DNA of 64,000 bases, taken from Nocardioides alpinus. GTDB taxonomy: Bacteria; Actinomycetota; Actinomycetes; Propionibacteriales; Nocardioidaceae. The notes under the pieces were generated by a model, which saw nothing but the letters and a program-made list of their open reading frames with translations, made no database searches and was not told where the DNA came from. Shown piece after piece: positions 41,967 to 50,857 of the stretch; position 1 is the stretch's first letter; each line of letters begins with the position of its first letter. The translations under genes and the position numbers were made by a program. The DNA lies in NCBI RefSeq assembly GCF_900112035.1, contig NZ_FOKC01000006.1, forward strand, positions 1-64,000, written 5' to 3'.

Positions 41967-42746
41967 ATGGCAGGACGCATCGAGGGCCGCACCGCAGTCG
42001 TCACCGGCGGGTGCAGCGGCATCGGCCTGGCGACCGTACGACGCTTCGTCGAGGAGGGCGCGCGGGTCGTCATCGGCGACATCGACGACGCCGCCGGCGA
42101 GGCGCTGGTGACCGAGCTCGGCGGCCCCGAGGTGGTGACGTACGTCCACGTCGACGTGACCTCCAAGGAGGAGGTCGACGCGCTCTTCAGGACGGCGAAG
42201 GACACCTACGGCTCGGTCGACATCGCCTTCAACAACGCCGGCATCTCCCCACCGGAGGACGACTCGATCCTCGACACCGACCTCGACGCGTGGCGCCGGG
42301 TGCAGGAGGTCAACCTCACGAGCGTCTACCTGTGCTGCAAGGCGGCGCTGCCCTACATGCTCGAGCAGAAGCGGGGCTCGATCATCAACACCGCGTCCTT
42401 CGTGGCCGTGATGGGTGCCGCGACCTCGCAGATCTCCTACTCCGCCTCCAAGGGCGGCGTGCTGTCGATGTCGCGCGAGCTGGGCGTGCAGTTCGCACGC
42501 GAGGGCGTACGGGTCAACGCGCTGTGCCCCGGCCCGGTGAACACTCCGCTGCTCAAGGAGCTCTTCGCCAGCGACGCGGAGCGCGCAGCACGCCGGCTCG
42601 TGCACGTGCCGATGGGCCGCTTCGCCGAGCCCGAGGAGATGGCCAACGCCGTGCTGTTCCTCGCCTCGGACGAGTCGAGCTTCATGACGGCCAACACGTT
42701 CCTCGTGGACGGCGGCATCTCCGGCGCGTACGTCACGCCCCTCTGA
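41967..42746 (+). CDS. short-chain dehydrogenase/reductase
   Basis: A 259-residue classical SDR. The cofactor motif is TGGCSGIG (residues 13-20), the NNAG motif is in FNNAGISPP, and the catalytic triad residues are Ser in NTASFVA and YSASK. An acidic residue after the second strand (VVIGDIDDA) favours NAD. Position between the aldehyde dehydrogenase and the PuuD-like hydrolase suggests it oxidises an alcohol group in the same route, where other organisms use an amine oxidase (PuuB). A GAAGGGG site precedes the ATG at 41967. Confidence 0.93.
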   Translation: MAGRIEGRTAVVTGGCSGIGLATVRRFVEEGARVVIGDIDDAAGEALVTELGGPEVVTYVHVDVTSKEEVDALFRTAKDTYGSVDIAFNNAGISPPEDDSILDTDLDAWRRVQEVNLTSVYLCCKAALPYMLEQKRGSIINTASFVAVMGAATSQISYSASKGGVLSMSRELGVQFAREGVRVNALCPGPVNTPLLKELFASDAERAARRLVHVPMGRFAEPEEMANAVLFLASDESSFMTANTFLVDGGISGAYVTPL

Positions 42747-42757
42747 TCGCCGCGCTG

Positions 42758-43477
42758 ATGGATGCCCCGCTCATCGGTCTGACGACCTACCGCCAGCAGG
42801 CTGCGTGGGGCGTGTGGCACACCCGCGCCGACCTGCTGCCCACGGAGTACGCCGCTGCCGTGGAGGCTGCCGGCGGCATACCCCTGCTGCTGCCTCCGAT
42901 GTCGCTGCCCGGGGCGGCCGATCGGGTGGTGTCGCGGATCGACGCGCTCGTGGTCTCGGGCGGAGCCGATGTCGATCCGGGCCAGTACGGCGCGGAGCCG
43001 CACGAGCGGACGTCAGGGTGGCAACCCGAGCGGGACGTCTGGGAGCTGGCGCTGCTCTCAGCGGCCGAGGAGACCGGACTGCCGGTGCTCGGGATCTGCC
43101 GCGGCATGCAGCTGATGGCGGTGCACGGCGGCGGGACGCTCGACCAGCACACCCCGGACCTCGTCGGGCACGAGACGCACTCCCCCGGCGGCGACGCCTA
43201 CGGCACCGTGGAGGTGGCGACCACCGTCGGGTCGAGGTTGGCCACCCTGGTCGGGGCGCAGGTCGAGGTGAGCTGCCACCACCACCAGTCCGTCGCGACC
43301 CACCCGGGCTTCACCGCAGTCGCTCGCGCGAGCGACGGGACGGTCGAGGCGATGGAGGCCGCCGGCGACCGCTTCTGCCTCGCGGTGCAGTGGCACCCGG
43401 AGACCCGCGTGGAGGTCGGCCTGATGGCAGGCCTGGTCGAGGCCGCGCGCGCCCACGCCGTACGAGCCGGGGACTAG
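42758..43477 (+). CDS. class I glutamine amidotransferase-like gamma-glutamyl hydrolase (PuuD type)
   Basis: A 239-residue peptidase C26 enzyme. The nucleophile is Cys114 in LGICRGMQLM; the histidine is in VQWHPET near the C-terminus; the VVSGGADVDP loop is typical of PuuD. It would release glutamate from the gamma-glutamyl acid. The ATG at 42758 follows the SDR stop by 11 bases. Its TAG stop overlaps, on the other strand, the TAG of the VanZ-like gene: both are read from the palindrome CTAG at 43474-43477. Confidence 0.92.
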   Translation: MDAPLIGLTTYRQQAAWGVWHTRADLLPTEYAAAVEAAGGIPLLLPPMSLPGAADRVVSRIDALVVSGGADVDPGQYGAEPHERTSGWQPERDVWELALLSAAEETGLPVLGICRGMQLMAVHGGGTLDQHTPDLVGHETHSPGGDAYGTVEVATTVGSRLATLVGAQVEVSCHHHQSVATHPGFTAVARASDGTVEAMEAAGDRFCLAVQWHPETRVEVGLMAGLVEAARAHAVRAGD

Positions 43478-43923
43478 GCGCGCTGCTCGCGGCGCCGCCG
43501 CAGGGTGGCGGGCAGCGTCAGCACGACGGCGAGCGCGACGCCGATGAACAGGCCGATCGCATTGGCCGCCACGTCACGCGGGTCCGACACCCGGCCGGGG
43601 ATCGAGCGCTGGACGTTCTCGATCACCGAGGTCAGCACGATGCCCGCGGCGAGGGCGACCAGCCACAGCCGGGTGCCCACGAGGAGCAGCAGGAAGACGC
43701 CCACCGGGACGAAGAGCCCGATGTTCGCGAGGAACTCGACCCGCTCGACACTCAGCCGACTGGTGATCGGGTCGAGGTCGGGATAGCGCCCCAACCGGGC
43801 CAGGACACGCTCGGCCAGCCCGGAGTAGTCAGGCTGCTCGGACCCGGGCGTCAGGGTGACCAGACCGACGAAGCCGAGGTAAAGGACGGTCATCAGGCTC
43901 AGGAACGGATGTCGGTGCAGCAC
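43474..43923 (-). CDS. VanZ-family membrane protein
   Basis: A 149-residue membrane protein with about four membrane segments of the VanZ-like fold (FLSLMTVLYLGFVGLVTLTPG at the start in two parts, and RVEFLANIGLFVPVGVFLLLL in the middle, with the conserved Glu and Asn). The family includes teicoplanin-resistance VanZ, but most members have no resistance role and unknown function. The start is GTG at 43923; GATGAT lies 6 bases upstream. Convergent with the hydrolase gene, sharing the CTAG stop. Confidence 0.85.
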   Translation of the reverse strand: MLHRHPFLSLMTVLYLGFVGLVTLTPGSEQPDYSGLAERVLARLGRYPDLDPITSRLSVERVEFLANIGLFVPVGVFLLLLVGTRLWLVALAAGIVLTSVIENVQRSIPGRVSDPRDVAANAIGLFIGVALAVVLTLPATLRRRREQRA

Positions 43924-43946
43924 ACGACCATCATCCGGGTCAGGCC

Positions 43947-45368
43947 CTAGTCCAGCGTCACCCGCAACGTGGCCAGGCTCGGGTCGGCGGCGTAGGCGAT
44001 GCGGATCCCGGCGTCGCGCGCCTGCTCGAGCGCCTCGAGCGTCTCCGCCGTGATGAGCTCGCCGGGGGCGAGCGCGGGGATGCCCGGCGGGTAGGGCGCG
44101 ATCAGCTCGGCGCTGGTGCGGCCCACGGCGTCCCCGAGTGCCACGGTCTCGGCCGCGGAGAAGAACGCCTGCCGGGGCGGCACGGCCGTGGTGGGCCGGA
44201 CGCGGTAGACGGCGGCCCCCACGACCGGTCGCGCAGGTCCGCGGTGGCGCTCGACCGCACGTGCGACGGCCTCCGCGACGGTCCCCACCGTCTCCGCGGT
44301 GTCGGCGAGCGAGACGACGGCGACCAGGACGTCGCGGTCGGCGGACTCGACGGGCAGCCCGGCGGCGAGCAGGTCCCGCTCGACGGCGTTGCCGTCCGCG
44401 CCGGTGGCCGACAGCACCACGGTGAGCTTGAGTGGGTCGACCGCAGGACCGTCGAGCACGACCAGGCCGGCGACCGAACGCAACCGCTCGCGTGCCGCGC
44501 GGGTCGCGGCGATCGCCTCGCCCAGGAGCTGGTCACCGTCGCGCGCCAGGAGTGCTCGAGCCGCGTCGGTGCTGGCCAGGATCGCGCCCGCGGGGCTGGT
44601 GGTGGCGGTGGCCTCGACACCTGCGTCGAGCCGTGCGGGGTCGATGCGCTCGGTCCGGGCCAGGATGATCGCCGCCTGGCTCCAGGCCGGCAGCGTCTTG
44701 TGGGCGCTGGTCACCATCACGTCGGCGCCGAGCTGCAGCGGATGACGGGGCAGGTCGGGGTGGAAGCCGAAGTGCGCGGCCCAGGCAGCGTCCACGACGA
44801 GGGGCACATCGTGCTCGTGCGCGGCGTCGGCGAGCCCGGCGACGTCGCCGACGGTCCCGACGTACGACGGGTCGCCGACGAAGACGGCCCTGGCCTCGGG
44901 GTGCGCGTCCAGCGCACGACGTACGGTCTCGGGCGCGACGCCCAGCGGGAGGCCCGTGGCTGCGTCGACCTCCGGCTGCACCCACACCGGGGTGAGGCCG
45001 GCGAGGACGAGCCCGAGGAGCATCGATCGGTGCAGGGTCCGGCTCACGACGACCGTGTCCCCGTCACCTGCCACCGCGAGGGCGACGGCCTGGTTGGCGT
45101 GCGTCGCGCCGCCGGTGGAGAAGCGGCAGACGTCCGCGCCCCACAACCGAGCGGCGCGTGCCTCGGCATCTGCGAGGACGCCGGTGGCGAGCTTCATCGT
45201 GTCGAGACCGGCATAGAGCGGCACGTCCCCCGCGACCACGTCTCCGACCAGGTCGGTGCGCTGCTTGTGCCCGGGGATGGTGAACGGCGTCGGCGGGTGC
45301 TCGTGGAAGCGGAGCCAGGAGTCGAGGAGCGGCGCATCTCCTCGGAGGCCACGCGGGTCGGTCGGCAT
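43947..45368 (-). CDS. Orn/Lys/Arg decarboxylase-like PLP enzyme, short form
   Basis: A 473-residue fold-type I PLP enzyme. The cofactor lysine is Lys224 in TSAHKTLPAWSQ, the aspartate is in LVVDAAWAAHFGFH, and FTIPGHKQR near the N-terminus is the signature of the group III (Orn/Lys/Arg) decarboxylases. It lacks the N-terminal wing domain of the E. coli inducible enzymes, as do the short SpeA-type arginine and lysine decarboxylases and many uncharacterised actinobacterial members. Substrate is unknown; agmatine or cadaverine formation is possible. TAGGGT lies 6 bases before the ATG at 45368, so it is leaderless. Confidence 0.88.
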   Translation of the reverse strand: MPTDPRGLRGDAPLLDSWLRFHEHPPTPFTIPGHKQRTDLVGDVVAGDVPLYAGLDTMKLATGVLADAEARAARLWGADVCRFSTGGATHANQAVALAVAGDGDTVVVSRTLHRSMLLGLVLAGLTPVWVQPEVDAATGLPLGVAPETVRRALDAHPEARAVFVGDPSYVGTVGDVAGLADAAHEHDVPLVVDAAWAAHFGFHPDLPRHPLQLGADVMVTSAHKTLPAWSQAAIILARTERIDPARLDAGVEATATTSPAGAILASTDAARALLARDGDQLLGEAIAATRAARERLRSVAGLVVLDGPAVDPLKLTVVLSATGADGNAVERDLLAAGLPVESADRDVLVAVVSLADTAETVGTVAEAVARAVERHRGPARPVVGAAVYRVRPTTAVPPRQAFFSAAETVALGDAVGRTSAELIAPYPPGIPALAPGELITAETLEALEQARDAGIRIAYAADPSLATLRVTLD

Positions 45369-45374
45369 GACGTC

Positions 45375-45380
45375 ACCCTA
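45375..45380 (-). promoter_or_regulatory. -10 box of the decarboxylase-like gene
   Basis: TAGGGT on the minus strand ends 6 bases before the ATG at 45368; no Shine-Dalgarno. Confidence 0.6.
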
Positions 45381-45434
45381 GGGACTCGGCGGTGCGGCGA
45401 GCGCTCCGTCGGTGGCGTCCGCGAGGCTGTCCCC

Positions 45435-47084
45435 ATGACCCGGGTCTCCCTCTCCCGCCTCGACGGCGAGCGCGTGCTCGTCATCGACGACGGCGCGGAG
45501 ACGGTGATCGCGCTCACCGAGCTGCCGGCGTACGTCCGGGCGCGCGAGGCCGACGCGTCCGCGTCGCCGCGGTGGGTGTGGGACGACACCGCGCGCTGGT
45601 ATCCCCCGCTGCTCGCCGCCGGGGTGCGCGTGGCTCGCTGCCAGGACCTGCGCCTGTGCCACCACCTGCTCCGGCGGGCGCCGGCGGTGGACGGCCGGCT
45701 GCTCGACGGCTCCGAGTCGACGCACTGGGACCGGCTGGGTCCGGCGGCGGCGCCGACCCATCCCACGCTCTTCAGCGCCGACGACACGGCCGAGCACCTG
45801 CGCGCCGACCTCGAGGACGCGCGCCAGCTCGGCGCGATCGCCGGGTCCACCGACCCGGCACGCCTGGGACTGCTGGTGGCGGCCGAGTCGGCGGGCGCGC
45901 TCGTCGCTGCCGAGATGACCTACACGGGGGTGCCGTGGCGCAGCGAGGTCCACGAGAGGCTGCTCACCGACCTGCTCGGCCCGCGCCCTCCGCGGGGAGG
46001 TCGACCGCAGCTGCTCGACCAGCTGGTGGCCGAGGTGCGCGCGGCGTTCGACGCACCCACCCTCAACCCGGACTCGCGCCCGGACGTCCTGGCCGCGCTG
46101 CGACGGTCCGGCATCGAGGTGGCCGACATCCGGGCGTCGACCCTGCGGGAGGTGGACCACCCCGCCATCGAGCCGATGCTGCGCTACAAGAAGCTCGCGC
46201 ACCTCTTCCAGACCAACGGCTGGGCGTGGGTCGACGAGTGGGTCAGCGGCGGACGCTTCCGTCCGTCCTACCAACCCGCGGGCTCGACGACCGGCCGCTG
46301 GTCGTCCAACGGTGGCGGCGCGCTGTCGTTCCCCGCACAGGTCCGATCCGCCGCCGTCGCCGACGACGGCTGGGTGCTCGTGGTGGGCGACGTCGCCCAG
46401 CTCGAGCCCCGCGTCCTGGCCGGCATGAGCCAGGACCGTGCGCTGGCCCGGGCCGCCCGCGGTGCGGACCTCTACCAGGGGATGGTCGACGACGGCGCCG
46501 TCGCGACCCGGCAGGACGCCAAGCTCGGACTCCTCGGCGCGATGTACGGCGCGACGAGCGGCGAGAGCGGACGGATGGTCGCCGGGCTGACGCGGCGCTA
46601 CCCCGCGGCCTTCGGTCTGGTGGAGGAGGCCGCGCGCGCGGGCGAGCGCGGACAGGTCGTGCGTACGCTCCTCGGCCGCGGCAGCCCGGCACTCGGCGGC
46701 ACGTGGGACGAGTCGCCTGACGCGCCGCCCACCGACCTGGAGGACCAGGACCGACGCCGACGCTCCTACGGCCGCTTCACACGCAACTTCGTCGTGCAGG
46801 GCACGGGAGCCGAGTGGGCGCTCTGCTGGATCGCCGACCTCCGCAACCGGCTCTGGCGGCTGGGTGACGGCGGCCCGGTCGACGCACGACCTCATCTGGT
46901 GCTGTTCCTGCACGACGAGGTCGTCGTGCACGCACCTGCCGCGCTGGCCGACGAGGTCGCCGCGGCGATGACCTCGGCTGCCGCGTCCGCCGGAGCGCTG
47001 CTGTTCCGCGAGCTCGACGTCGACTTCCCGCTCACCATCTCCGTCGTGCGGTCCTACGCCGAAGCGGGCAAGCCCGGGACCTAG
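45435..47084 (+). CDS. family A DNA polymerase with degenerate 3'-5' exonuclease region
   Basis: A 549-residue polymerase. It has the Pol I palm motifs: motif A as GDVAQLEPRVLAGMS, motif B as RQDAKLGLLGAMYG and motif C as FLHDEVVV, with the fingers helix region RFRPSYQPAGSTTGRWSSN. The N-terminal ~200 residues replace the 5'-nuclease and look like a shortened DEDD exonuclease fold in which the first motif (DxE) is not seen, so proofreading is doubtful. In the databases such proteins are called bifunctional 3'-5' exonuclease/DNA polymerase. Function is unknown, perhaps repair or bypass synthesis. ATG at 45435, with GAGGCT 6 bases upstream. Confidence 0.88.
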   Translation: MTRVSLSRLDGERVLVIDDGAETVIALTELPAYVRAREADASASPRWVWDDTARWYPPLLAAGVRVARCQDLRLCHHLLRRAPAVDGRLLDGSESTHWDRLGPAAAPTHPTLFSADDTAEHLRADLEDARQLGAIAGSTDPARLGLLVAAESAGALVAAEMTYTGVPWRSEVHERLLTDLLGPRPPRGGRPQLLDQLVAEVRAAFDAPTLNPDSRPDVLAALRRSGIEVADIRASTLREVDHPAIEPMLRYKKLAHLFQTNGWAWVDEWVSGGRFRPSYQPAGSTTGRWSSNGGGALSFPAQVRSAAVADDGWVLVVGDVAQLEPRVLAGMSQDRALARAARGADLYQGMVDDGAVATRQDAKLGLLGAMYGATSGESGRMVAGLTRRYPAAFGLVEEAARAGERGQVVRTLLGRGSPALGGTWDESPDAPPTDLEDQDRRRRSYGRFTRNFVVQGTGAEWALCWIADLRNRLWRLGDGGPVDARPHLVLFLHDEVVVHAPAALADEVAAAMTSAAASAGALLFRELDVDFPLTISVVRSYAEAGKPGT

Positions 47085-47164
47085 GTCCTCACTGCCGCCT
47101 ACCAACGCCCCTGCCCCCACTCAGCGGTCCCGTGGAGGCTGGTCGTGGAGGCAAGGAGGCACCC

Positions 47165-48529
47165 GTGAGCTCCACGCTCGAGCACACCACCACGGCCGTC
47201 ACTGCGGGCGAGGTGCGGCGCAGCCGTCCGCGCGCTGCCTCGGTACGCCATTTCGTCGGCGGCTTCTACCTCGTCATGGGAGGCATCAACGCCGGCATCG
47301 TCGCGGCCGAACCCGAGACCTACCGGACGTTCGCGGACGGTGCGTTCTGGCCCCTCGTCACCGATGCGTGGCACGACGTCGTGATGTCGCACCCCCTCCC
47401 GTGGTTCCTCCTGCTGGCCGCCGGCGAGATCGTGCTGGGTCTGCTGCTGCTCCGCGGGGGCGTCGCCGCCCGTGCCGGCTGGAGCGGCGTCATCGGCTTC
47501 CACGTGCTGCTGATGTCGTTCGGGTTCGGGTTCTGGCTGTGGAGCGTGCCCGCTCTCGCCGTGCTCGTGCCGAGCGCCGTGGCCGACTGGCCCGCGCTGA
47601 CAGGCCCCGGTCGTCGTACCCACTCCCCCTCCGCACCGGCCGGCTCGGGTCCCACGCAGCCGTCGTGGACAGTCCCGGGTGTCGCGCGGACCGGCGCGGT
47701 GCTCTGGTCCACGGTGCTGCTGTCCGCCCTCGTCGTGGCCGCGTCCGTCTTCGGCCTCCTCGCGACGTCGCCCTACCGCTCGCTTCCCGAGGCGACCGTG
47801 CTCGCGGCGCGTGCCCAGGACGCGTGCAGCATCCTCGTTGCCGTCCTGCTGGTGGCGCTGGTGCGTCGCCCGGTGCTCAGCACGGCGGAGGACCTGGTCC
47901 GCCTGGGCCTGCTGGGCTACCTCGTCTACAGCTACCTGATCTACGTCACCGGCGTCCCGATGAACCGGATGTTCCTCGTCTACGTCGCGATCGTGGCCCT
48001 CTCGGGCGCGGGACTCCTCACCGGCCTGGTCCGCGTGGCGGTGGGGAGTCCTCCCGCCAGTGCGGCGTCGGAGCGCCTTGCGCGCGCCACGGGATGGATC
48101 CTGGTGGTCACCGGCCTTCTCTTCGGCGGACTGTGGCTGTCCGCACTGCTGCCCTTCGCCCTCGGCGGTGACCGGCCGGAGCCCGAGGGAGTCGGTGGGG
48201 CGCCCTACCCCGTCTTCTGGCTCGACCTCGCGATCGTGCTGCCGCTCGTCGTCGCCGTCGGCGTGCTCCTGCTGCGTCGTCACGCCTCGGCACCCCCGCT
48301 CGCCACCGTCGCCCTGATCAAGATCGTCACGCTCTTCACAGCGCTGTGGGCCGGGCCCCTGGTGGCCCTCGCGACGGGGGCGGACGTCCATCTCGGCCCC
48401 GACGCAGGTCCGAGCCTGCTCCTGCTGGTCGCCAGTGTGGCGCTCACGACCCAGTGGCTGAGCTCCTTCGCGGCCTCCGCACCACCACACCCCGCGCCCG
48501 CACCCCACCCCGAGAGGTCACCACGATGA
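47165..48529 (+). CDS. multi-pass membrane protein of unknown function
   Basis: A 454-residue integral membrane protein; about ten to eleven hydrophobic segments can be drawn, beginning with HFVGGFYLVMGGINAGIVA, and a tail that is rich in Pro and Ser. I do not recognise a family. A strong Shine-Dalgarno AAGGAGG ends 4 bases before the GTG at 47165, which fixes the start; an earlier ATG at 47132 is less likely. Its stop overlaps the flavodoxin gene by ATGA, so an electron-transfer or redox role for the pair is possible but speculative. Confidence 0.75.
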   Translation: MSSTLEHTTTAVTAGEVRRSRPRAASVRHFVGGFYLVMGGINAGIVAAEPETYRTFADGAFWPLVTDAWHDVVMSHPLPWFLLLAAGEIVLGLLLLRGGVAARAGWSGVIGFHVLLMSFGFGFWLWSVPALAVLVPSAVADWPALTGPGRRTHSPSAPAGSGPTQPSWTVPGVARTGAVLWSTVLLSALVVAASVFGLLATSPYRSLPEATVLAARAQDACSILVAVLLVALVRRPVLSTAEDLVRLGLLGYLVYSYLIYVTGVPMNRMFLVYVAIVALSGAGLLTGLVRVAVGSPPASAASERLARATGWILVVTGLLFGGLWLSALLPFALGGDRPEPEGVGGAPYPVFWLDLAIVLPLVVAVGVLLLRRHASAPPLATVALIKIVTLFTALWAGPLVALATGADVHLGPDAGPSLLLLVASVALTTQWLSSFAASAPPHPAPAPHPERSPR

Positions 48530-49062
48530 ACACCTTGCTGGTCCACGAGTCCCACTGGGGCAACACCCGCGCCATCGGCGAGGCGATCGCGGAGGGCATC
48601 GCCAGCACTCACGGCGGTCCCGTGACGATCCTCGACGTCGGCGAGGCACCGTCCCCCCTGCCCACCGGCGTCGATCTCCTCGTCGTCGGCGGCCCGACCC
48701 ACGCCTTCTCGATGAGTCGTTCCTCCACCCGACGCGACGCCCGCACGCAGGGTGCGGAGGCAGGTCACCAGCTGAAGGGCATCCGTGAGTGGCTGGACGC
48801 ACTGCCGCCACCGACCACGTCCCCCGACGTGGCCACCTTCGACACGCGGGTCACGCAGGTGCGCATGCTGCCGGGGTCGGCGGCCCGGGCGGCCGGCAGA
48901 CTGGCCGAGCGCCACCACGTCGGGAAGGTCGTCGCCACCGAGTCCTTCTTCGTCCAGGACTCCGCCGGTCCCCTGGTGGACGGCGAGCTGGATCGCGCCC
49001 GCGCCTGGGGGCGCGACCTCGCGGCCGGGCACGCCGATCGTGTGAGGCTCCTCTCGTCCTGA
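48526..49062 (+). CDS. flavodoxin family protein
   Basis: A 178-residue flavodoxin-like domain. The FMN phosphate loop is HESHWGNTRAIGEA (residues 7-20), the isoalloxazine loop is GGPTHAFSMS, and the C-terminal LAERHHVGKVV precedes the last strand. It carries electrons or senses redox state. Coupled to the membrane-protein gene by an ATGA overlap and a GAGAGG ribosome site, so the two are likely partners. The length exceeds that of short-chain flavodoxins because of a loop between residues 65 and 90. Confidence 0.88.
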   Translation: MNTLLVHESHWGNTRAIGEAIAEGIASTHGGPVTILDVGEAPSPLPTGVDLLVVGGPTHAFSMSRSSTRRDARTQGAEAGHQLKGIREWLDALPPPTTSPDVATFDTRVTQVRMLPGSAARAAGRLAERHHVGKVVATESFFVQDSAGPLVDGELDRARAWGRDLAAGHADRVRLLSS

Positions 49063-49119
49063 GCGGGGTGACGTACTCCCGGTTTGCTTTGCCCCCGCGA
49101 TCCTTGGTCTGGTCCTCGG

Positions 49120-50829
49120 ATGGCTTTCCGCACCGCAGAACCTGACACCGAGCAGCAGGCAGCGCACCACGGCCCGCCTGCTGCTGACGAGCTCCACCCG
49201 GCACTCGACGCCCACGTCGAGCCGTGCGAGGCACGAGGCTCGGGCCTCGACAAGGTCGTCTTCGGCGTCACCGCCCTGATCGCCGTCGGCTTCCTGGTCT
49301 GGGGACTCGCGAGCACGGCGACGCTCAGCAGCGCGTCGGGCAAGGGCCTGGCGTGGACGATGACCAACACCGGCTGGATCTTCGTGCTCACCGCGTCGGC
49401 CTTCGTGGTCTTCGTGATCTGGCTGGCGATGGGACGCTTCGGCAACATCCCGCTGGGTCGCGACGACGAGCTGCCGGAGTTCAACACGATCTCCTGGGTG
49501 GCGATGATGTTCAGCGCCGGCATGGGCATCGGCCTGATGTTCTACGGCGTCAGCGAGCCGGTGAGCCACTTCGTGACGCCGCCGCCGGGCACGGGCGCGG
49601 AGGGCAGCGCCCAGACCGCGATGGCCACGACGCTGTTCCACTGGACGCTGCACCCGTGGGCGATCTATGCGGTCGTCGGCCTCGCGATCGCGTACGGCAC
49701 CTACCGCAAGGGCCGCGTCCAGCTGATCAGCGCCGCCTTCGAGCCGCTCCTGGGCCGGCGCGCCCATGGCCCTGCCGGCAAGGTGATCGACATGCTCGCG
49801 ATCTTCGCGACGCTCTTCGGCTCCGCGGCCTCGCTCGGCCTCGGCGCGCTCCAGATCCGCAGCGGCCTGGAGATCGTCGGCGGCATCGGCGTCGACGGCA
49901 ACCGCGTCCTGGTCGGCATCATCGCCGTCCTGACGGTCGCCTTCGTCCTGTCGGCCGTCTCGGGCGTCGCCAAGGGCATCCAGTGGCTCTCCAACATCAA
50001 CATGGTGCTGGCGCTCGCGCTCGCCGCCTTCGTCTTCGTCGTCGGCCCGACCGTCTTCATCCTCAACCTGCTCCCGACCGCGCTCGGGAGCTATGCCGGC
50101 GCGCTGCCCGAGATGGCTGCCCGTTCCGGCGCCGAGGGCAGCGAGGTCAGCGAGTGGCTGGCCGGCTGGACCGTCTTCTACTGGGCCTGGTGGCTCTCCT
50201 GGACGCCGTTCGTGGGCATGTTCATCGCCCGCATCTCGCGTGGTCGCACGATCCGTCAGTTCGTGACCGGCGTGCTGCTGGTGCCGAGCCTGGTGAGCCT
50301 GGTCTGGTTCGCGATCTTCGGTGGCACCGCCATCAAGCTCCAGCAGGAGGGCGTCGACATCGCGGGTGCCGGCGGCATCGAGTCGCAGCTGTTCACCGTG
50401 CTCGACCAGTTCCCGCTCGCGACGGTGTCGAGCATCGTGGTGATGGTGCTCGTGGCGATCTTCTTCGTCTCCGGCGCGGACGCTGCGTCCATCGTGATGG
50501 GTTCGCTCTCGGAGAAGGGCACCCTCGAGCCGCGTCGTACGACGGTCATCTTCTGGGGTGTCGCCATGGGCCTGGTCGCGATGGTCATGCTGCTCGCGGG
50601 CGGCGAGGACGCGCTGAGCGGCCTCCAGACGATCACGATCATCGCGGCGCTGCCGTTCGTGCTCGTGATGGTCACCCTGGCCGTGGCACTGGTGAAGGAC
50701 CTGTCGAGCGACCCCCTCGTCGTACGCCGCCAGTACGCCATCGAGGCCGTCGAGGCAGCCGTGGTCGCCGGCGTGACCGAGCACGGTGACGACTTCGTGC
50801 TGTCGGTGGAAAAGGACCCTGAGGCCTGA
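49120..50829 (+). CDS. BCCT-family transporter (betaine/carnitine/choline type)
   Basis: A 569-residue secondary transporter with 12 membrane segments and a 50-residue polar N-terminal tail. The family signature is intact: SAGMGIGLMFYGVSEP in the first third (the Gly-rich sodium-site helix) and WTVFYWAWWLSWTPFVGMF with ARISRGRTIRQF after it. Members import glycine betaine, choline or related quaternary amines with Na+ or by exchange. The aromatic cage tryptophans are present, but substrate cannot be told apart. ATG at 49120; a longer frame to 49084 adds a non-conserved stretch. Confidence 0.93.
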   Translation: MAFRTAEPDTEQQAAHHGPPAADELHPALDAHVEPCEARGSGLDKVVFGVTALIAVGFLVWGLASTATLSSASGKGLAWTMTNTGWIFVLTASAFVVFVIWLAMGRFGNIPLGRDDELPEFNTISWVAMMFSAGMGIGLMFYGVSEPVSHFVTPPPGTGAEGSAQTAMATTLFHWTLHPWAIYAVVGLAIAYGTYRKGRVQLISAAFEPLLGRRAHGPAGKVIDMLAIFATLFGSAASLGLGALQIRSGLEIVGGIGVDGNRVLVGIIAVLTVAFVLSAVSGVAKGIQWLSNINMVLALALAAFVFVVGPTVFILNLLPTALGSYAGALPEMAARSGAEGSEVSEWLAGWTVFYWAWWLSWTPFVGMFIARISRGRTIRQFVTGVLLVPSLVSLVWFAIFGGTAIKLQQEGVDIAGAGGIESQLFTVLDQFPLATVSSIVVMVLVAIFFVSGADAASIVMGSLSEKGTLEPRRTTVIFWGVAMGLVAMVMLLAGGEDALSGLQTITIIAALPFVLVMVTLAVALVKDLSSDPLVVRRQYAIEAVEAAVVAGVTEHGDDFVLSVEKDPEA

Positions 50830-50844
50830 GACGTCCTCGCGCCG

Positions 50845-50850
50845 TAGGGT
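50845..50850 (+). promoter_or_regulatory. -10 box of the LysR-effector-domain gene
   Basis: TAGGGT ends 7 bases before the ATG at 50858; no Shine-Dalgarno. Confidence 0.55.
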
Positions 50851-50857
50851 CGCCCCC

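Noticed and set aside
49084..49119. Longer start of the BCCT transporter
   Set aside because: The extra 12 residues are not conserved; the ATG at 49120 gives a usual N-terminus.
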